Shown here: in pieces, positions 41,392 through 57,181 of the stretch
Numbering within the stretch: the stretch's first letter is position 1
Layout: every line of letters starts with the position of its first letter
NCBI RefSeq assembly: GCF_019392335.1
Contig: NZ_JAHXRQ010000007.1
Coordinates: 147,470-211,469, forward strand
Origin: Mameliella sp. CS4
GTDB taxonomy: Bacteria; Pseudomonadota; Alphaproteobacteria; Rhodobacterales; Rhodobacteraceae
Length of the DNA: 64,000 bases
Direction of reading: 5' to 3'
Program-made: the position numbers and the translations under genes
Notes under the pieces: model-generated
The model's database searches: none
The model's input: only the letters and a program-made list of their open reading frames with translations
What the model was told of the DNA's origin: nothing

Positions 41392-42162
41392 ATGGCTGAA
41401 CCCTATCTCCGCGTCGAAAACCTCATAAAGAAATTCGGCCCCTTCATGGCCCTGAACGGCGTCAACCTCGAGGTCTACCCGGGCGAGGTCCACGCCCTGC
41501 TGGGCGACAACGGGGCCGGAAAATCCACCCTCATCAAGACGCTGGCGGGCGTGCACCAACCCAGCTCCGGCCAGCTTTATATCGAGGGCAAGCCGGTCAA
41601 CTTCCGCTCGCCCCGGGATGCCTCGGACGCAGGCATCGGCACGGTCTACCAGGATCTTGCCGTGAACCAGCTGATGAGCGTCACACGCAACTTCTTTATG
41701 GGGCGCGAGCTGAAAGGCCCGCTGGGCACGTTGCGCATGGCCGAGATGGACAAGATCGCCCATGACGAGATGCTGAAGATCGGCATCGACTTCAGCGATC
41801 CGACCCAGGCGGTGGGCACCATGTCCGGTGGCCAGCGCCAGACGCTGGCCATCGCGCGCGCCATCTACTTTGGCGCCAAGGTTCTGATCCTCGACGAACC
41901 GACCAGCGCGCTGGGGCAGAAACAGCAGATGGAGGTCCTGAAGACGATCAAGCGCGTGCGCAAGCGCGGCGACATCGCCATCATCTTCATCACCCACAAC
42001 GAGATCCACTCTCAGTTGGTGGCGGACCGCTACACCTTCCTCGCGCTGGGACAGGTGATCGGCGCGGGCAAGGCGGGCGAACTCAGCCATGACGAGATAC
42101 GCCGCCTGATGGCCGGCGGGGCCGAGATGAAGGATCTCGAAGGCGAACTGGCGGCAATCTGA
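41392..42162 (+). CDS. Sugar ABC transporter ATP-binding protein (FrcA-like)
   Basis: A 256-residue single-domain ATPase. It has Walker A GDNGAGKST (about 38-46), Q-loop VYQDLAV (about 84), signature MSGGQRQ (about 143-149), Walker B VLILDEPTSAL (about 164-174) and the switch histidine in FITHNE (about 200). A single ATPase domain, rather than the double domain of RbsA/XylG, is as in the fructose system FrcBCA. It energises uptake through the permease at 40051. The ATG at 41392 has a CGGAGGG ribosome-binding site. A long hairpin follows the gene. Confidence 0.93.
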   Translation: MAEPYLRVENLIKKFGPFMALNGVNLEVYPGEVHALLGDNGAGKSTLIKTLAGVHQPSSGQLYIEGKPVNFRSPRDASDAGIGTVYQDLAVNQLMSVTRNFFMGRELKGPLGTLRMAEMDKIAHDEMLKIGIDFSDPTQAVGTMSGGQRQTLAIARAIYFGAKVLILDEPTSALGQKQQMEVLKTIKRVRKRGDIAIIFITHNEIHSQLVADRYTFLALGQVIGAGKAGELSHDEIRRLMAGGAEMKDLEGELAAI

Positions 42163-42172
42163 CGCCGCCCCC

Positions 42173-42208
42173 GGCAGGAACCCGCCCGCACAGTGGCGGG
42201 TCCCTGCC
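42173..42208 (+). terminator. Long hairpin after the ABC ATPase gene
   Basis: GGCAGGAACCCGCC pairs with GGCGGGTCCCTGCC over 14 bp with one mismatch around CGCACAGT, ten bases after the stop codon. The following bases are CT-rich but there is no T-run. Confidence 0.6.
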
Positions 42209-42291
42209 ACCTTCTCCGCAACACCGTTGCAAAGTCAATCATACATCCATAGGCTGAGCCATTCGCTGATTTCATCCGCTAGAGGCAAGTG

Positions 42292-42987
42292 ATGACAAGG
42301 CTCATCCCGCTGGGGGAGGACCTCTGGACCGTCGATGGCCCGCCGATCCGGGGCGCCGCCGGTTTCGATTTCCCCACCCGCATGTGTGTCGCCCGCCTGC
42401 CCGAAGGCGGCTTGTGGATACACTCTCCGATCGCGCCAGATGCCGCTCTGGCCAAGGAGCTGGCCGCGCTTGGCCCGGTGCGGCACCTGGTGGCGCCCAA
42501 CGACCTGCACCACAGCTTTCTGGCCGACTGGGCCTCGACCTACCCGGTGGCGCGGGTCCACGCGGCATCGGGCGTGCAGGCGAAATCCGCCGGCGTGGTG
42601 GTTGACCACCCGCTGGACGGAGACACACCGGCGGACTGGGCCGGCACCTTTAATCAACTGATCTTTGCCGGCAACAGGATCACCACCGAAGTGGTCTTTT
42701 TCCATCGCCCCAGCGGCACCGCGATCTTCACCGATCTCTTGCAGCAACTGCCCGAGGGGATGAACCGCGGCTGGCGGGGGGCAGTGGCGCGCATCGACCT
42801 GATGACCGCGCCCGCGCCCTCGGTGCCGCGCAAGTTCCGCGTCGCCTTTACCAATCGGCGCGCCCTGCGCAGCACGCTGACGCACATGCGGACCTGGCCG
42901 GTGCGCCAGGTCGTCATGGCGCATGGGCCGGTGGTCACGCGCGACGCGGCGCGGTTGCTGACGCGAGCCTTTGACTGGGCCCGCTAA
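42292..42987 (+). CDS. DUF4336 domain-containing protein
   Basis: A 231-residue soluble protein that I place in the DUF4336 family. PEGGLWIHSPIAP (about 38-50), LVAPNDLHHSFL (about 69-80) and a late RQVVMAHGP segment (about 207) suggest a metallo-beta-lactamase-like fold with a reduced set of histidines. The biochemical function is not known. DUF4336 proteins occur in phototrophs as well as other bacteria, and this one ends 260 bases from the bchP gene, towards which it is transcribed. The ATG at 42292 was chosen; a GTG one codon earlier is possible. It may form its own unit. Confidence 0.75.
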   Translation: MTRLIPLGEDLWTVDGPPIRGAAGFDFPTRMCVARLPEGGLWIHSPIAPDAALAKELAALGPVRHLVAPNDLHHSFLADWASTYPVARVHAASGVQAKSAGVVVDHPLDGDTPADWAGTFNQLIFAGNRITTEVVFFHRPSGTAIFTDLLQQLPEGMNRGWRGAVARIDLMTAPAPSVPRKFRVAFTNRRALRSTLTHMRTWPVRQVVMAHGPVVTRDAARLLTRAFDWAR

Positions 42988-43247
42988 GCGCACCGAACGC
43001 TGCGCTCATCTTTCGTCAATCCGCCCGTCGCATCCTCTGCCCCGCTAGCACTGAAAACCCGGATCACGACCCCGATCGGGGGCCTTTTGATCTGCGCGGA
43101 ACAAGGGGGCGACGCCCCGAAAGGACCGGGACTGACACCTCGGTTCGGCACGATCCGTCCGGCGGCCGCCGTTTTCAGAATTCCCTGAACAGGACCCTTC
43201 CCCCGCCCGGCCAGTGCGCCGATGGCGGGCAAAGGCGCTGTTTCACG

Positions 43248-44426
43248 TCAAGTATAACCGGACGGCACCAGCCGGGTCAGATGGGCGAGGTTCTTCAGCC
43301 CGATCTTGAGATGTGCAAGGGGCCGGGCACTGACCAGCTTCTTGTTCATGTAGGCCTCAAAGGTCAGGTTCTGCACATCGACGTCATGGCAGAGCGAGAC
43401 AAAACGCTCGCGCCGCTCGTCCGAGCGGTAGTAGGCCCGCTGCATCGACCCCAGGACACGGAACACCGTCTTGTGCTCGCGCATGAACAGACGCCGGGCC
43501 AGCCGCAAGTCGCGCACCCGGCCACTCGCCAGGCAGGCGGCGGCGGCGGTGGCGGCCACGCGGCCCCCGACCATCGCGTAATAGATCCCCTCGCCCGAAC
43601 TGGGGGCAACCACACCGGCGGCATCGCCCGCCAGCACCACATCGCGCCCATTGTCCCAGCGCGCCAGCGGCTGCAACGGGATCGGCGCGCCCTCGCGGCG
43701 CAGGGTGCGGCAGCCGCTCAGCCCCGAGGCGGCGCGCAAATCGGCGGTGGCCTGTTTCAGGTCCACCCCCTGCACCATCGACCCCATGCCGACGCTGGCA
43801 GAGGCCCCATGCGGAAAGACCCAACCATAGAAATCCGGTGAGATCCGCCCGTCATAGACCACGTCGCAGCGGCCCGGATCGTATTGCCCGGTGGCCTCTG
43901 GTGCGGCGATGATCTCGTGGTAGGCCATGACATAGGGAATGCGGTCCCCGCCAGGCACCTCGGCCCGCGCCACAAGTGAGCGCGCGCCGTCGGCGCCTAT
44001 GACCAGCCGGGCTGCCAGGCGGCGTTCCTCGCCGCTGGCCTTGTCGCGGTAGACGACCTGAGGGCCCTCAGCGTCGCGGGTGATCCGGCGAAAGGTCCCG
44101 GACAGCAGCCTCGCCCCGGCCCGGCGGGCACGGGCGCGCAGAAAGGCGTCGAAATGCTCGCGGTCGACCATGCCGACAAAGCCGTTCTCGATCGGGATAT
44201 CCACCCGCCGCCCGGTGGGAGAGATCATCCGCGCCGTGGTGATCCGCGCCACAAGCTGGTCATCGGGGATGTCGAAATCCGCGATCAGGCGGGGCGGGAT
44301 GGCCCCGCCGCAGGGCTTGATCCGCCCGGCCCTGTCCAGCAGCGCGACCCGGTGGCCCGAGCGGGCCAGATCCTCGGCGGCGGTGGCCCCGGCGGGACCG
44401 CCGCCCACCACGATGACGTCGAACAT
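43248..44426 (-). CDS. bchP: Geranylgeranyl reductase (bacteriochlorophyll phytyl tail)
   Basis: A 392-residue flavoprotein with DVIVVGGGPAGATAAEDLA (about 3-21) and the CGGAIPPRLI segment (about 39) typical of geranylgeranyl reductases. GADGARSLVAR (about 145) and LAGDAAGVVAPSSGEGIYYAM (core GDAAG, about 270) complete the FAD fold. It reduces the geranylgeranyl group of bacteriochlorophyll to phytyl in the last step of synthesis. It is the last gene of the minus-strand ppaA-ppsR-bchG-pucC-like-bchP series and starts three bases after its neighbour's stop. No idi gene follows it here, unlike in several relatives. Confidence 0.95.
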   Translation of the reverse strand: MFDVIVVGGGPAGATAAEDLARSGHRVALLDRAGRIKPCGGAIPPRLIADFDIPDDQLVARITTARMISPTGRRVDIPIENGFVGMVDREHFDAFLRARARRAGARLLSGTFRRITRDAEGPQVVYRDKASGEERRLAARLVIGADGARSLVARAEVPGGDRIPYVMAYHEIIAAPEATGQYDPGRCDVVYDGRISPDFYGWVFPHGASASVGMGSMVQGVDLKQATADLRAASGLSGCRTLRREGAPIPLQPLARWDNGRDVVLAGDAAGVVAPSSGEGIYYAMVGGRVAATAAAACLASGRVRDLRLARRLFMREHKTVFRVLGSMQRAYYRSDERRERFVSLCHDVDVQNLTFEAYMNKKLVSARPLAHLKIGLKNLAHLTRLVPSGYT

Positions 44427-44429
44427 GAT

Positions 44430-45719
44430 CTATTCCCCCGGAGTGAGCTGGACCGCCGTGCGGCGACGGTCCGGGATGACCCGCAGCGCCATAAGCGCGG
44501 CAAGGATGAAAAGCCCGGCCTCGGCCAGGAAGACGAACCCGAAGGCAGAGGCATCCGGGACCAGGGTCAGGCGCAGCAGATCGACCGCCGCCGCCCCTGT
44601 CAGCCCGCCAAAGCCCGCGGCAATGGCCTGCGCCGCGCCCCAGAGGCCCATGCGTGTGCCTTCGCGCGCGCCGCGCCCCTGCCCGGCCAGCGCCATCATC
44701 GACCCGATGGCCGCCACCGCGAACATGCCGTTGAACAGGCCCAAAGCCACGACAGCGGGCATCAGCACCGCCGCGCTGCCCGTGGCCCCGGTCAGGGTTA
44801 TCGCCGCCAGGCTGGCCGCCGACCCGAGGCACCCCGCCACGACCCAGGTGCAAAGGCTGCCGATGCGCAGACCGGTCGCCGCCACGCCCACCGCCAGCAT
44901 CCCCAGAAAGACACCGCCGTTCTGCGCGCCGCTCAAGGTGGTGGACTGGCCGGGCGTAAAGCCGAAAACGAGACCCGCATAGGGTTCGAGGATCAGCTCC
45001 TGCATGAAATAGGCCGTCATCGAGAGAAAGACGAACAGCGTGAAGTCACGGGCATCCGGTTCGGCCCAGACCTCGCGCAGGCCCTCGATCAGAGAGGGCG
45101 GCGCGGGCTGCGGCACGGGCGGCCCCAGGCGGCGTTCGATTCCCCAGGTGGCCAGCGCAGTCAACACCAGCGCGCCCAGCGTGACACCCGCCACGATGCG
45201 CAGCAGCAGCGCCGGGCTATAGGGATCCAGAAGCGCGCCGATGCCGCCCGCTGTCAGGGCGATGCCCGCGATCATCATCAACCAGGTGATGGTGGCAGCG
45301 GCGGCGCGGTGGCGCGGCTCTGTCGCCGTGGCCAGCAGCGCCAGCAAAGACGTGCCCGAGGCCCCGACCCCCAGCCCGATCAGCGCATAGGACAGGATCG
45401 ACAGGACCAAGGCGGCGGCAAAGGCGGTTTCAAACAGGGCCACGCCCAGCGCCGCCCCGATGGCGCCCAGACCCAGGACCGCCATGCCGCCGATGATGAA
45501 GCGCGTCCGCCGCCCGCCGATGTCGGACAGGAAGCCCCAGTTCGGACGGGTGATCTGGATGCCGTAGTGCAGCGCCACCAGCAGCCCCGGCAGCACCGCC
45601 GGCAAGGCCAGTTCCACCACCATCAGCCGATTCAGGACCGAGGTCGTCAGCACGACAATGGCGCCCAGGCACATCTGCACCAGACCGAGCCGGACAATCG
45701 ACAGCCAACCCAGGGTCAT
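44430..45719 (-). CDS. PucC-family protein between bchG and bchP (Bch2/ORF428 type)
   Basis: A 429-residue membrane protein with about twelve hydrophobic helices of the BCD/PucC branch of the major facilitator superfamily. NRLMVVELALPAVLPGLLVAL (core NRLMVVEL, about 30) and the RPNWGFLSDIGGRRT segment (about 58) are family features. It is thought to help deliver bacteriochlorophyll to, or assemble, light-harvesting complexes. The position between bchG and bchP is that of the gene called bch2 or orf428 in Rhodobacter. It overlaps the bchG stop by four bases (ATGA). Confidence 0.92.
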   Translation of the reverse strand: MTLGWLSIVRLGLVQMCLGAIVVLTTSVLNRLMVVELALPAVLPGLLVALHYGIQITRPNWGFLSDIGGRRTRFIIGGMAVLGLGAIGAALGVALFETAFAAALVLSILSYALIGLGVGASGTSLLALLATATEPRHRAAAATITWLMMIAGIALTAGGIGALLDPYSPALLLRIVAGVTLGALVLTALATWGIERRLGPPVPQPAPPSLIEGLREVWAEPDARDFTLFVFLSMTAYFMQELILEPYAGLVFGFTPGQSTTLSGAQNGGVFLGMLAVGVAATGLRIGSLCTWVVAGCLGSAASLAAITLTGATGSAAVLMPAVVALGLFNGMFAVAAIGSMMALAGQGRGAREGTRMGLWGAAQAIAAGFGGLTGAAAVDLLRLTLVPDASAFGFVFLAEAGLFILAALMALRVIPDRRRTAVQLTPGE

Positions 45720-46627
45720 GCGCCGCCCTCGACCATGCGCAGCGCGAAGGCGGCGACCATCATGCCGCTGACATACATCAGCACGCCGGTGCCGTTGTAC
45801 CAGGGCGCGCGGCCCTCGGGGTCGCGCAAGAGGACGGTCATGGCCCAGAGTTGTCCCACCAGCAGCGCCGCGATGGCCAGCGCAAAGACTGGCGCGCCCC
45901 AGAGCGTCAGCAGCGCGATCACCGCCACCTGCGGCAGCGTCATGACGATGCAGGCCACGCGGGCGGCGCGCTCTGGCCCCAGGGTGACGGGCAAGGAGTT
46001 CACGCCCATCTGGCGGTCGCCCTTCAGGGCCTTGAAATCATTGAGCGTCATGATCCCGTGTGCGCCCAGCGCGTAGAGCGCCGCGATCAGGATCACCCGG
46101 CCCGAGGGCGCCCCGGCGGACAGAACGGCGGCGCCGGTGAACCAAGGCAGGCCCTCGTAGCAGAGCGCCACCAGCCCCGGCCCCCAGACACCCGAGCGTT
46201 TCAACCGCACGGGTTCGGCGGAATAGGCCCAGGCGGCCAGCACGCCAAAGACGGTCGCGCCAAAGCCCCAAGGCCCAAGAAAGGAGCCGATCCAGAGCGC
46301 CAGCACGGTCATCGCCAAAGCGATCCACAGCCCCCATCTGCCCGGGATACGGCCCGAAGGGATCGGCCTGTCAGGTTCGTTGATGGCATCGACGTGGCGG
46401 TCGCACCAGTCGTTCGCGGCCTGGCTCATGCCGCAGACCACGGGTCCGGCCAGCACCATGCCCAGGATTACCTGCCCCGGCGCCGAGGTGAGGGCAACCC
46501 CGCAGGAGACCGCGCCGCAGAGATAGGCCCAGATCGGCGGAAACCAGGTGATCGGCTTGACCAGGGTCAGCACCGCCCGAGGCTGCGGAGTTCGGCGCGC
46601 AATGTGTAAACTTGACGATACATCCAT
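45716..46627 (-). CDS. bchG: Bacteriochlorophyll/chlorophyll synthase
   Basis: A 303-residue UbiA-family prenyltransferase that attaches geranylgeranyl diphosphate to bacteriochlorophyllide. It has about nine hydrophobic helices, the first aspartate-rich motif NDWCDRHVDAINEPDRPIP (core DWCDRHVD, about 75) and the second, LNDFKALKGDRQMG (about 196). The protein aligns with Rhodobacter BchG from the ATG at 46627; a GTG seven codons upstream (46648) would give a longer form. A PpsR box covers the first codons (46605-46622). The gene is 46-66 bases downstream of ppsR on the same strand. Confidence 0.95.
   Translation of the reverse strand: MDVSSSLHIARRTPQPRAVLTLVKPITWFPPIWAYLCGAVSCGVALTSAPGQVILGMVLAGPVVCGMSQAANDWCDRHVDAINEPDRPIPSGRIPGRWGLWIALAMTVLALWIGSFLGPWGFGATVFGVLAAWAYSAEPVRLKRSGVWGPGLVALCYEGLPWFTGAAVLSAGAPSGRVILIAALYALGAHGIMTLNDFKALKGDRQMGVNSLPVTLGPERAARVACIVMTLPQVAVIALLTLWGAPVFALAIAALLVGQLWAMTVLLRDPEGRAPWYNGTGVLMYVSGMMVAAFALRMVEGGA
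46605..46622. promoter_or_regulatory. PpsR box (TGT-N12-ACA) at the bchG start
   Basis: TGTAAACTTGACGATACA fits the TGT-N12-ACA consensus. It covers codons 2-8 of bchG if the ATG at 46627 is the start, so a bound repressor would lie downstream of the promoter. A related arm (GTAGTTTACTTGACG on the minus strand) lies just upstream. Confidence 0.65.
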
Positions 46628-46693
46628 ACCGTCAAGTAAACTACACACATCGAGTCGGAGAAAGGGTTTTCTTTGCCCGCGGGCCTGCGCGCC

Positions 46694-48157
46694 CTAGACG
46701 GAGCGGCCCGGTTGGTCACCCGAACCGGTGTCCGAGGGTTCGCCGTTCAGCATGTCGTACTTGCGCAGCTTGACGTAAAGGCTCTGCCGCGAGAGGCCCA
46801 GCATTTCAGCCGCGGCGACGCGGTTGTTCTTGGTCAGCTGCAGCGCGGTGTCGATGCACATACGTTCGATCACGTCCGACGTGGCCGAGACCAATTCCTT
46901 GAGCGAGGCGGTGCCGACCAGGTCCATGACGTTCTTGAGCGCCTCTTCGCTGACCGCCGCACCTGCCGCGCCCTCGACCGCCAGATCGCCGCCCGAAACA
47001 TCGCGCAGGATCAGCCCGACCCCCTGGTCACGCCCGCCCTTGGTCAGTTGGGCCGTCGAGATATCGACGGTCGTCCGGGAGCCCACGACACTGCGGAACT
47101 GCGCCATGAAACTGCGGATACGTCCCTCGCGCCGGGTGCTGTCCATCAGCAGGCGGCTGTTCACCCCGCCGCGCACCAGGAAATCCGAGAACGGACGATC
47201 CCTGACATCACGCAGCTGCGCCGCATCGGCCATGACAAGGAAGGCCTCGTTCGCCTCACGGATCATGCCGTTGGAGTCCAGAAGGACGATGGCATCGCTG
47301 GTCGCATCGAAGAGCGTCGACAGCGCCACTGCCACCTCGGTTCCGTCCGCGCTTTCCTCCCGGGTCGAGGCAAGGCGGCAGAGCAGGCCCAGCTCTCCGG
47401 CGGCGCGGAAATACTCGGGGTAGAGAACCACGGGCTTGTCGTTGCGGCGTGCCACCAGGTCGACGCCGGGACGGTCGTCCTGGGACCCGGCTGCCTGCAG
47501 CGCCTCCATCAACTCGGACCGGCGGCGGCCCTCGAAGGCCTGGTTCAGCGCGCTGCCGGTCAGCGTGTCGGGCTTGGCCCCCAACAGGGCGGCGGCGGCG
47601 CGGTTGGCGTCACGAATGCGTCCGGCCTCTGGATCGACCAGGATCAGCGGCGTCTCGGATGCCTCCAGCACCACGCGGAAAAAGGTTTCGGCGCTGCGGA
47701 TGCGCTGCTTGTCCCGTTCGCGGGCCAGTTGCTCATTGACCAGCCGCTGCTGAACCTCGGCCACCGGCTGCATGTCGCGCCCGATCAGCAACAGTGTCTC
47801 GCCCCCGTTCACCGGCAGCGGGACGTAACGCACCGGGAATTCCCAGTCGGCGTTGTCGAAGTGATTGAGTTCGAGCGGGCCGCCGAAATGATGCGGGCTT
47901 TCGGCCAGGTTCTTACGGCGAGCGGCGTATTTGACCTTGCTCTCGACGTTCAGGAAGGTCTCGAACTTGCGCCCCACCCAGTGATCAAGGCACCCGAAGG
48001 CCGGGCATTCAGGACTGACAAAGATGCCGATCACCGTGTCCTGGGCGTCGACGTGCACGGCAATGTCGGAGGAATGTTCGATGATCTGGTCGACCGAAGC
48101 CGCGTCCGGCAAGACGCCGACGTGCTCGAACTCCGATGACGCATCCTGCCGTGTCAA
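46694..48157 (-). CDS. ppsR: PpsR/CrtJ transcriptional repressor of photosynthesis genes
   Basis: The 487-residue repressor has an N-terminal region, PAS domains (about 20-130, 155-265 and 275-385) and a FIS-type helix-turn-helix at the C-terminus (NNRVAAAEMLGLSRQSLYVKL, core AAAEMLGLSRQSLY, about 448). The two redox-active cysteines known in Rhodobacter PpsR seem conserved: one in ELGLLCRLAS (about 261) and one in IERMCIDTAL just before the helix-turn-helix (about 436). It binds TGT-N12-ACA sites and represses bch, crt and puc genes under oxygen. The start is a TTG at 48157 with a GAGGGTGAAC ribosome-binding site, as no ATG precedes the conserved region. Confidence 0.95.
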   Translation of the reverse strand: MTRQDASSEFEHVGVLPDAASVDQIIEHSSDIAVHVDAQDTVIGIFVSPECPAFGCLDHWVGRKFETFLNVESKVKYAARRKNLAESPHHFGGPLELNHFDNADWEFPVRYVPLPVNGGETLLLIGRDMQPVAEVQQRLVNEQLARERDKQRIRSAETFFRVVLEASETPLILVDPEAGRIRDANRAAAALLGAKPDTLTGSALNQAFEGRRRSELMEALQAAGSQDDRPGVDLVARRNDKPVVLYPEYFRAAGELGLLCRLASTREESADGTEVAVALSTLFDATSDAIVLLDSNGMIREANEAFLVMADAAQLRDVRDRPFSDFLVRGGVNSRLLMDSTRREGRIRSFMAQFRSVVGSRTTVDISTAQLTKGGRDQGVGLILRDVSGGDLAVEGAAGAAVSEEALKNVMDLVGTASLKELVSATSDVIERMCIDTALQLTKNNRVAAAEMLGLSRQSLYVKLRKYDMLNGEPSDTGSGDQPGRSV

Positions 48158-48203
48158 TGTTCACCCTCACTTGTCTTACATGCGTCAGCCCCCAACGCAG
48201 TAG

Positions 48204-49001
48204 CTACGTAAGCGAGTCGACGGCAAGCGACTTGGCCACAGACGCCAGGCCGCATGCCTCTATTGCCTCACGCGCGGACCGAACCGCAAGGTCAGCCCCG
48301 GTCAGAATCTCGACACCGTCGGAATCAGCAACATATTTGCCGCCAACGACGATGGGCGGGCACCTTTCCAGGCCGGACTTCAGATTCTTGATTATTTCCT
48401 TAACGTTTTCAACAGATTTGTATGTGGCCATCGAGATCCCCAGCATCGAGAATCGGCCTTCTTCGACGACATGCAGCAATTCGGCGTTCGAAAGACGGAT
48501 CGCCATGCGCACCCAAAGGCCATGCCGGCGGAACTGGTCGGCAGCCGCGAAGGCGCCCAGCGTATGGTCCTCGACCGCGGGGAGAATCATCAGAAGCGAC
48601 TGGCCCAGCGGCACCGTGCGGTCCAGCCAGGTGCCCCTGGGCAGGTCGGTCCGGTTCTGGAAAAGGGCCTGCAGACGCGCAGCACCGATCGTCACCTGGA
48701 CGAAGGTGGCCTTGTCCTGAACCCAGAGCTCGCCGATCCTCCGCGCCACGGCGGGCACGTAGTCGCCAAGCACCTCGTCCGAGCTGACGCCGGTTGCCAT
48801 CAGCGACGAGATGACCGCGTGGTGGCTGGTTTCGGACTCTGACATGATCTCTTCGCAGAGACGGTCGATCCAGTCATCCTTGGTTTTCGGAGACTCTGTC
48901 CTGCGTTTGTCCGCCACGGATTTGAGCGCAGCCTCCACGAGGAACCGTATCGCCGTATCCCTGTCGTCGGACTGGTCGTACCCACTCATGTTGTGCTCCA
49001 T
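48204..49001 (-). CDS. ppaA: PpaA/AerR-type B12-binding antirepressor
   Basis: A 265-residue protein with a C-terminal cobalamin-binding domain. The E-D-H-x-x-G motif (VEDHTLGAFAAADQFRRHGL; histidine about 147) provides the lower ligand for B12, and WVQDKATFVQVTIGAARLQ (about 93) is the SCHIC-type helix region. Relatives bind hydroxycobalamin and block PpsR, coupling pigment genes to light and B12. The gene is upstream of ppsR on the same strand. I chose the ATG at 49001, with a GGGAGGGGGG ribosome-binding site; an ATG at 48989 is also possible. A PpsR box lies about 95 bases upstream. Confidence 0.92.
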   Translation of the reverse strand: MEHNMSGYDQSDDRDTAIRFLVEAALKSVADKRRTESPKTKDDWIDRLCEEIMSESETSHHAVISSLMATGVSSDEVLGDYVPAVARRIGELWVQDKATFVQVTIGAARLQALFQNRTDLPRGTWLDRTVPLGQSLLMILPAVEDHTLGAFAAADQFRRHGLWVRMAIRLSNAELLHVVEEGRFSMLGISMATYKSVENVKEIIKNLKSGLERCPPIVVGGKYVADSDGVEILTGADLAVRSAREAIEACGLASVAKSLAVDSLT

Positions 49002-49095
49002 GCGACCATCCCCCCTCCCGGATGGTGGCGGTGGCGGCTTTCGCCTGAAACGAGTCGCCAACGCATCCTATGAGTGTGCGGGCGACACAGACAGC

Positions 49096-49113
49096 TGTCA
49101 ATTTTTATTGACA
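49096..49113. promoter_or_regulatory. PpsR box, ppaA side
   Basis: TGTCAATTTTTATTGACA is a near-perfect palindrome that matches TGTC-N10-GACA. Its centre is about 103 bases upstream of the ppaA start. Confidence 0.88.
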
Positions 49114-49250
49114 TCAAGCTCCCCTCACGATCGTCAAGCAGATGATAAGACCGAACATTATGTGAGATAGCGCGCTTTTTCACAGGGCAAGTCCCGCATC
49201 GCGCCTTCTCGGGACCGCCCACCGATGTCCGAAAAATCTGTCACTCTCAG

Positions 49251-49268
49251 TGTAAGTTTTAATTGACA
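49251..49268. promoter_or_regulatory. PpsR box, bchF side
   Basis: TGTAAGTTTTAATTGACA matches TGT-N12-ACA. It ends 56 bases before bchF and overlaps a TTGACA -35 element. Confidence 0.85.
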
Positions 49269-49324
49269 CTTCGCGATGTCGGACCCTAGCATCGGGGGTG
49301 ATTTCTCCGCTGGGGAGGGCGAAG

Positions 49325-57181
<7,857 letters not shown>

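Larger units (their letters stand above)
49002..49324. promoter_or_regulatory. Divergent ppaA/bchF control region
   Basis: This 323-base gap has no gene. It holds two PpsR boxes, at 49096-49113 and 49251-49268. For bchF, TTGACA (49263-49268, within the second box) and TAGCAT (49287-49292) are 18 bases apart and form a plausible sigma-70-type promoter that bound PpsR would block. A matching promoter for ppaA is less clear: TTGACA on the minus strand overlaps the first box, but no good -10 is at the normal spacing. Confidence 0.75.

Noticed and set aside
42984..43232. An 82-codon minus-strand frame in the gap before bchP
   Set aside because: No ribosome-binding site, no recognisable domain and a poor codon pattern; the 260-base gap shows nothing else I can support.
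43021..43247. Possible idi gene after bchP
   Set aside because: No open frame with isopentenyl-diphosphate isomerase features is present in this gap.
49075..49093. TGT-N13-ACA near the ppaA start
   Set aside because: The spacer is one base too long for a PpsR box and the inner bases are not symmetrical.
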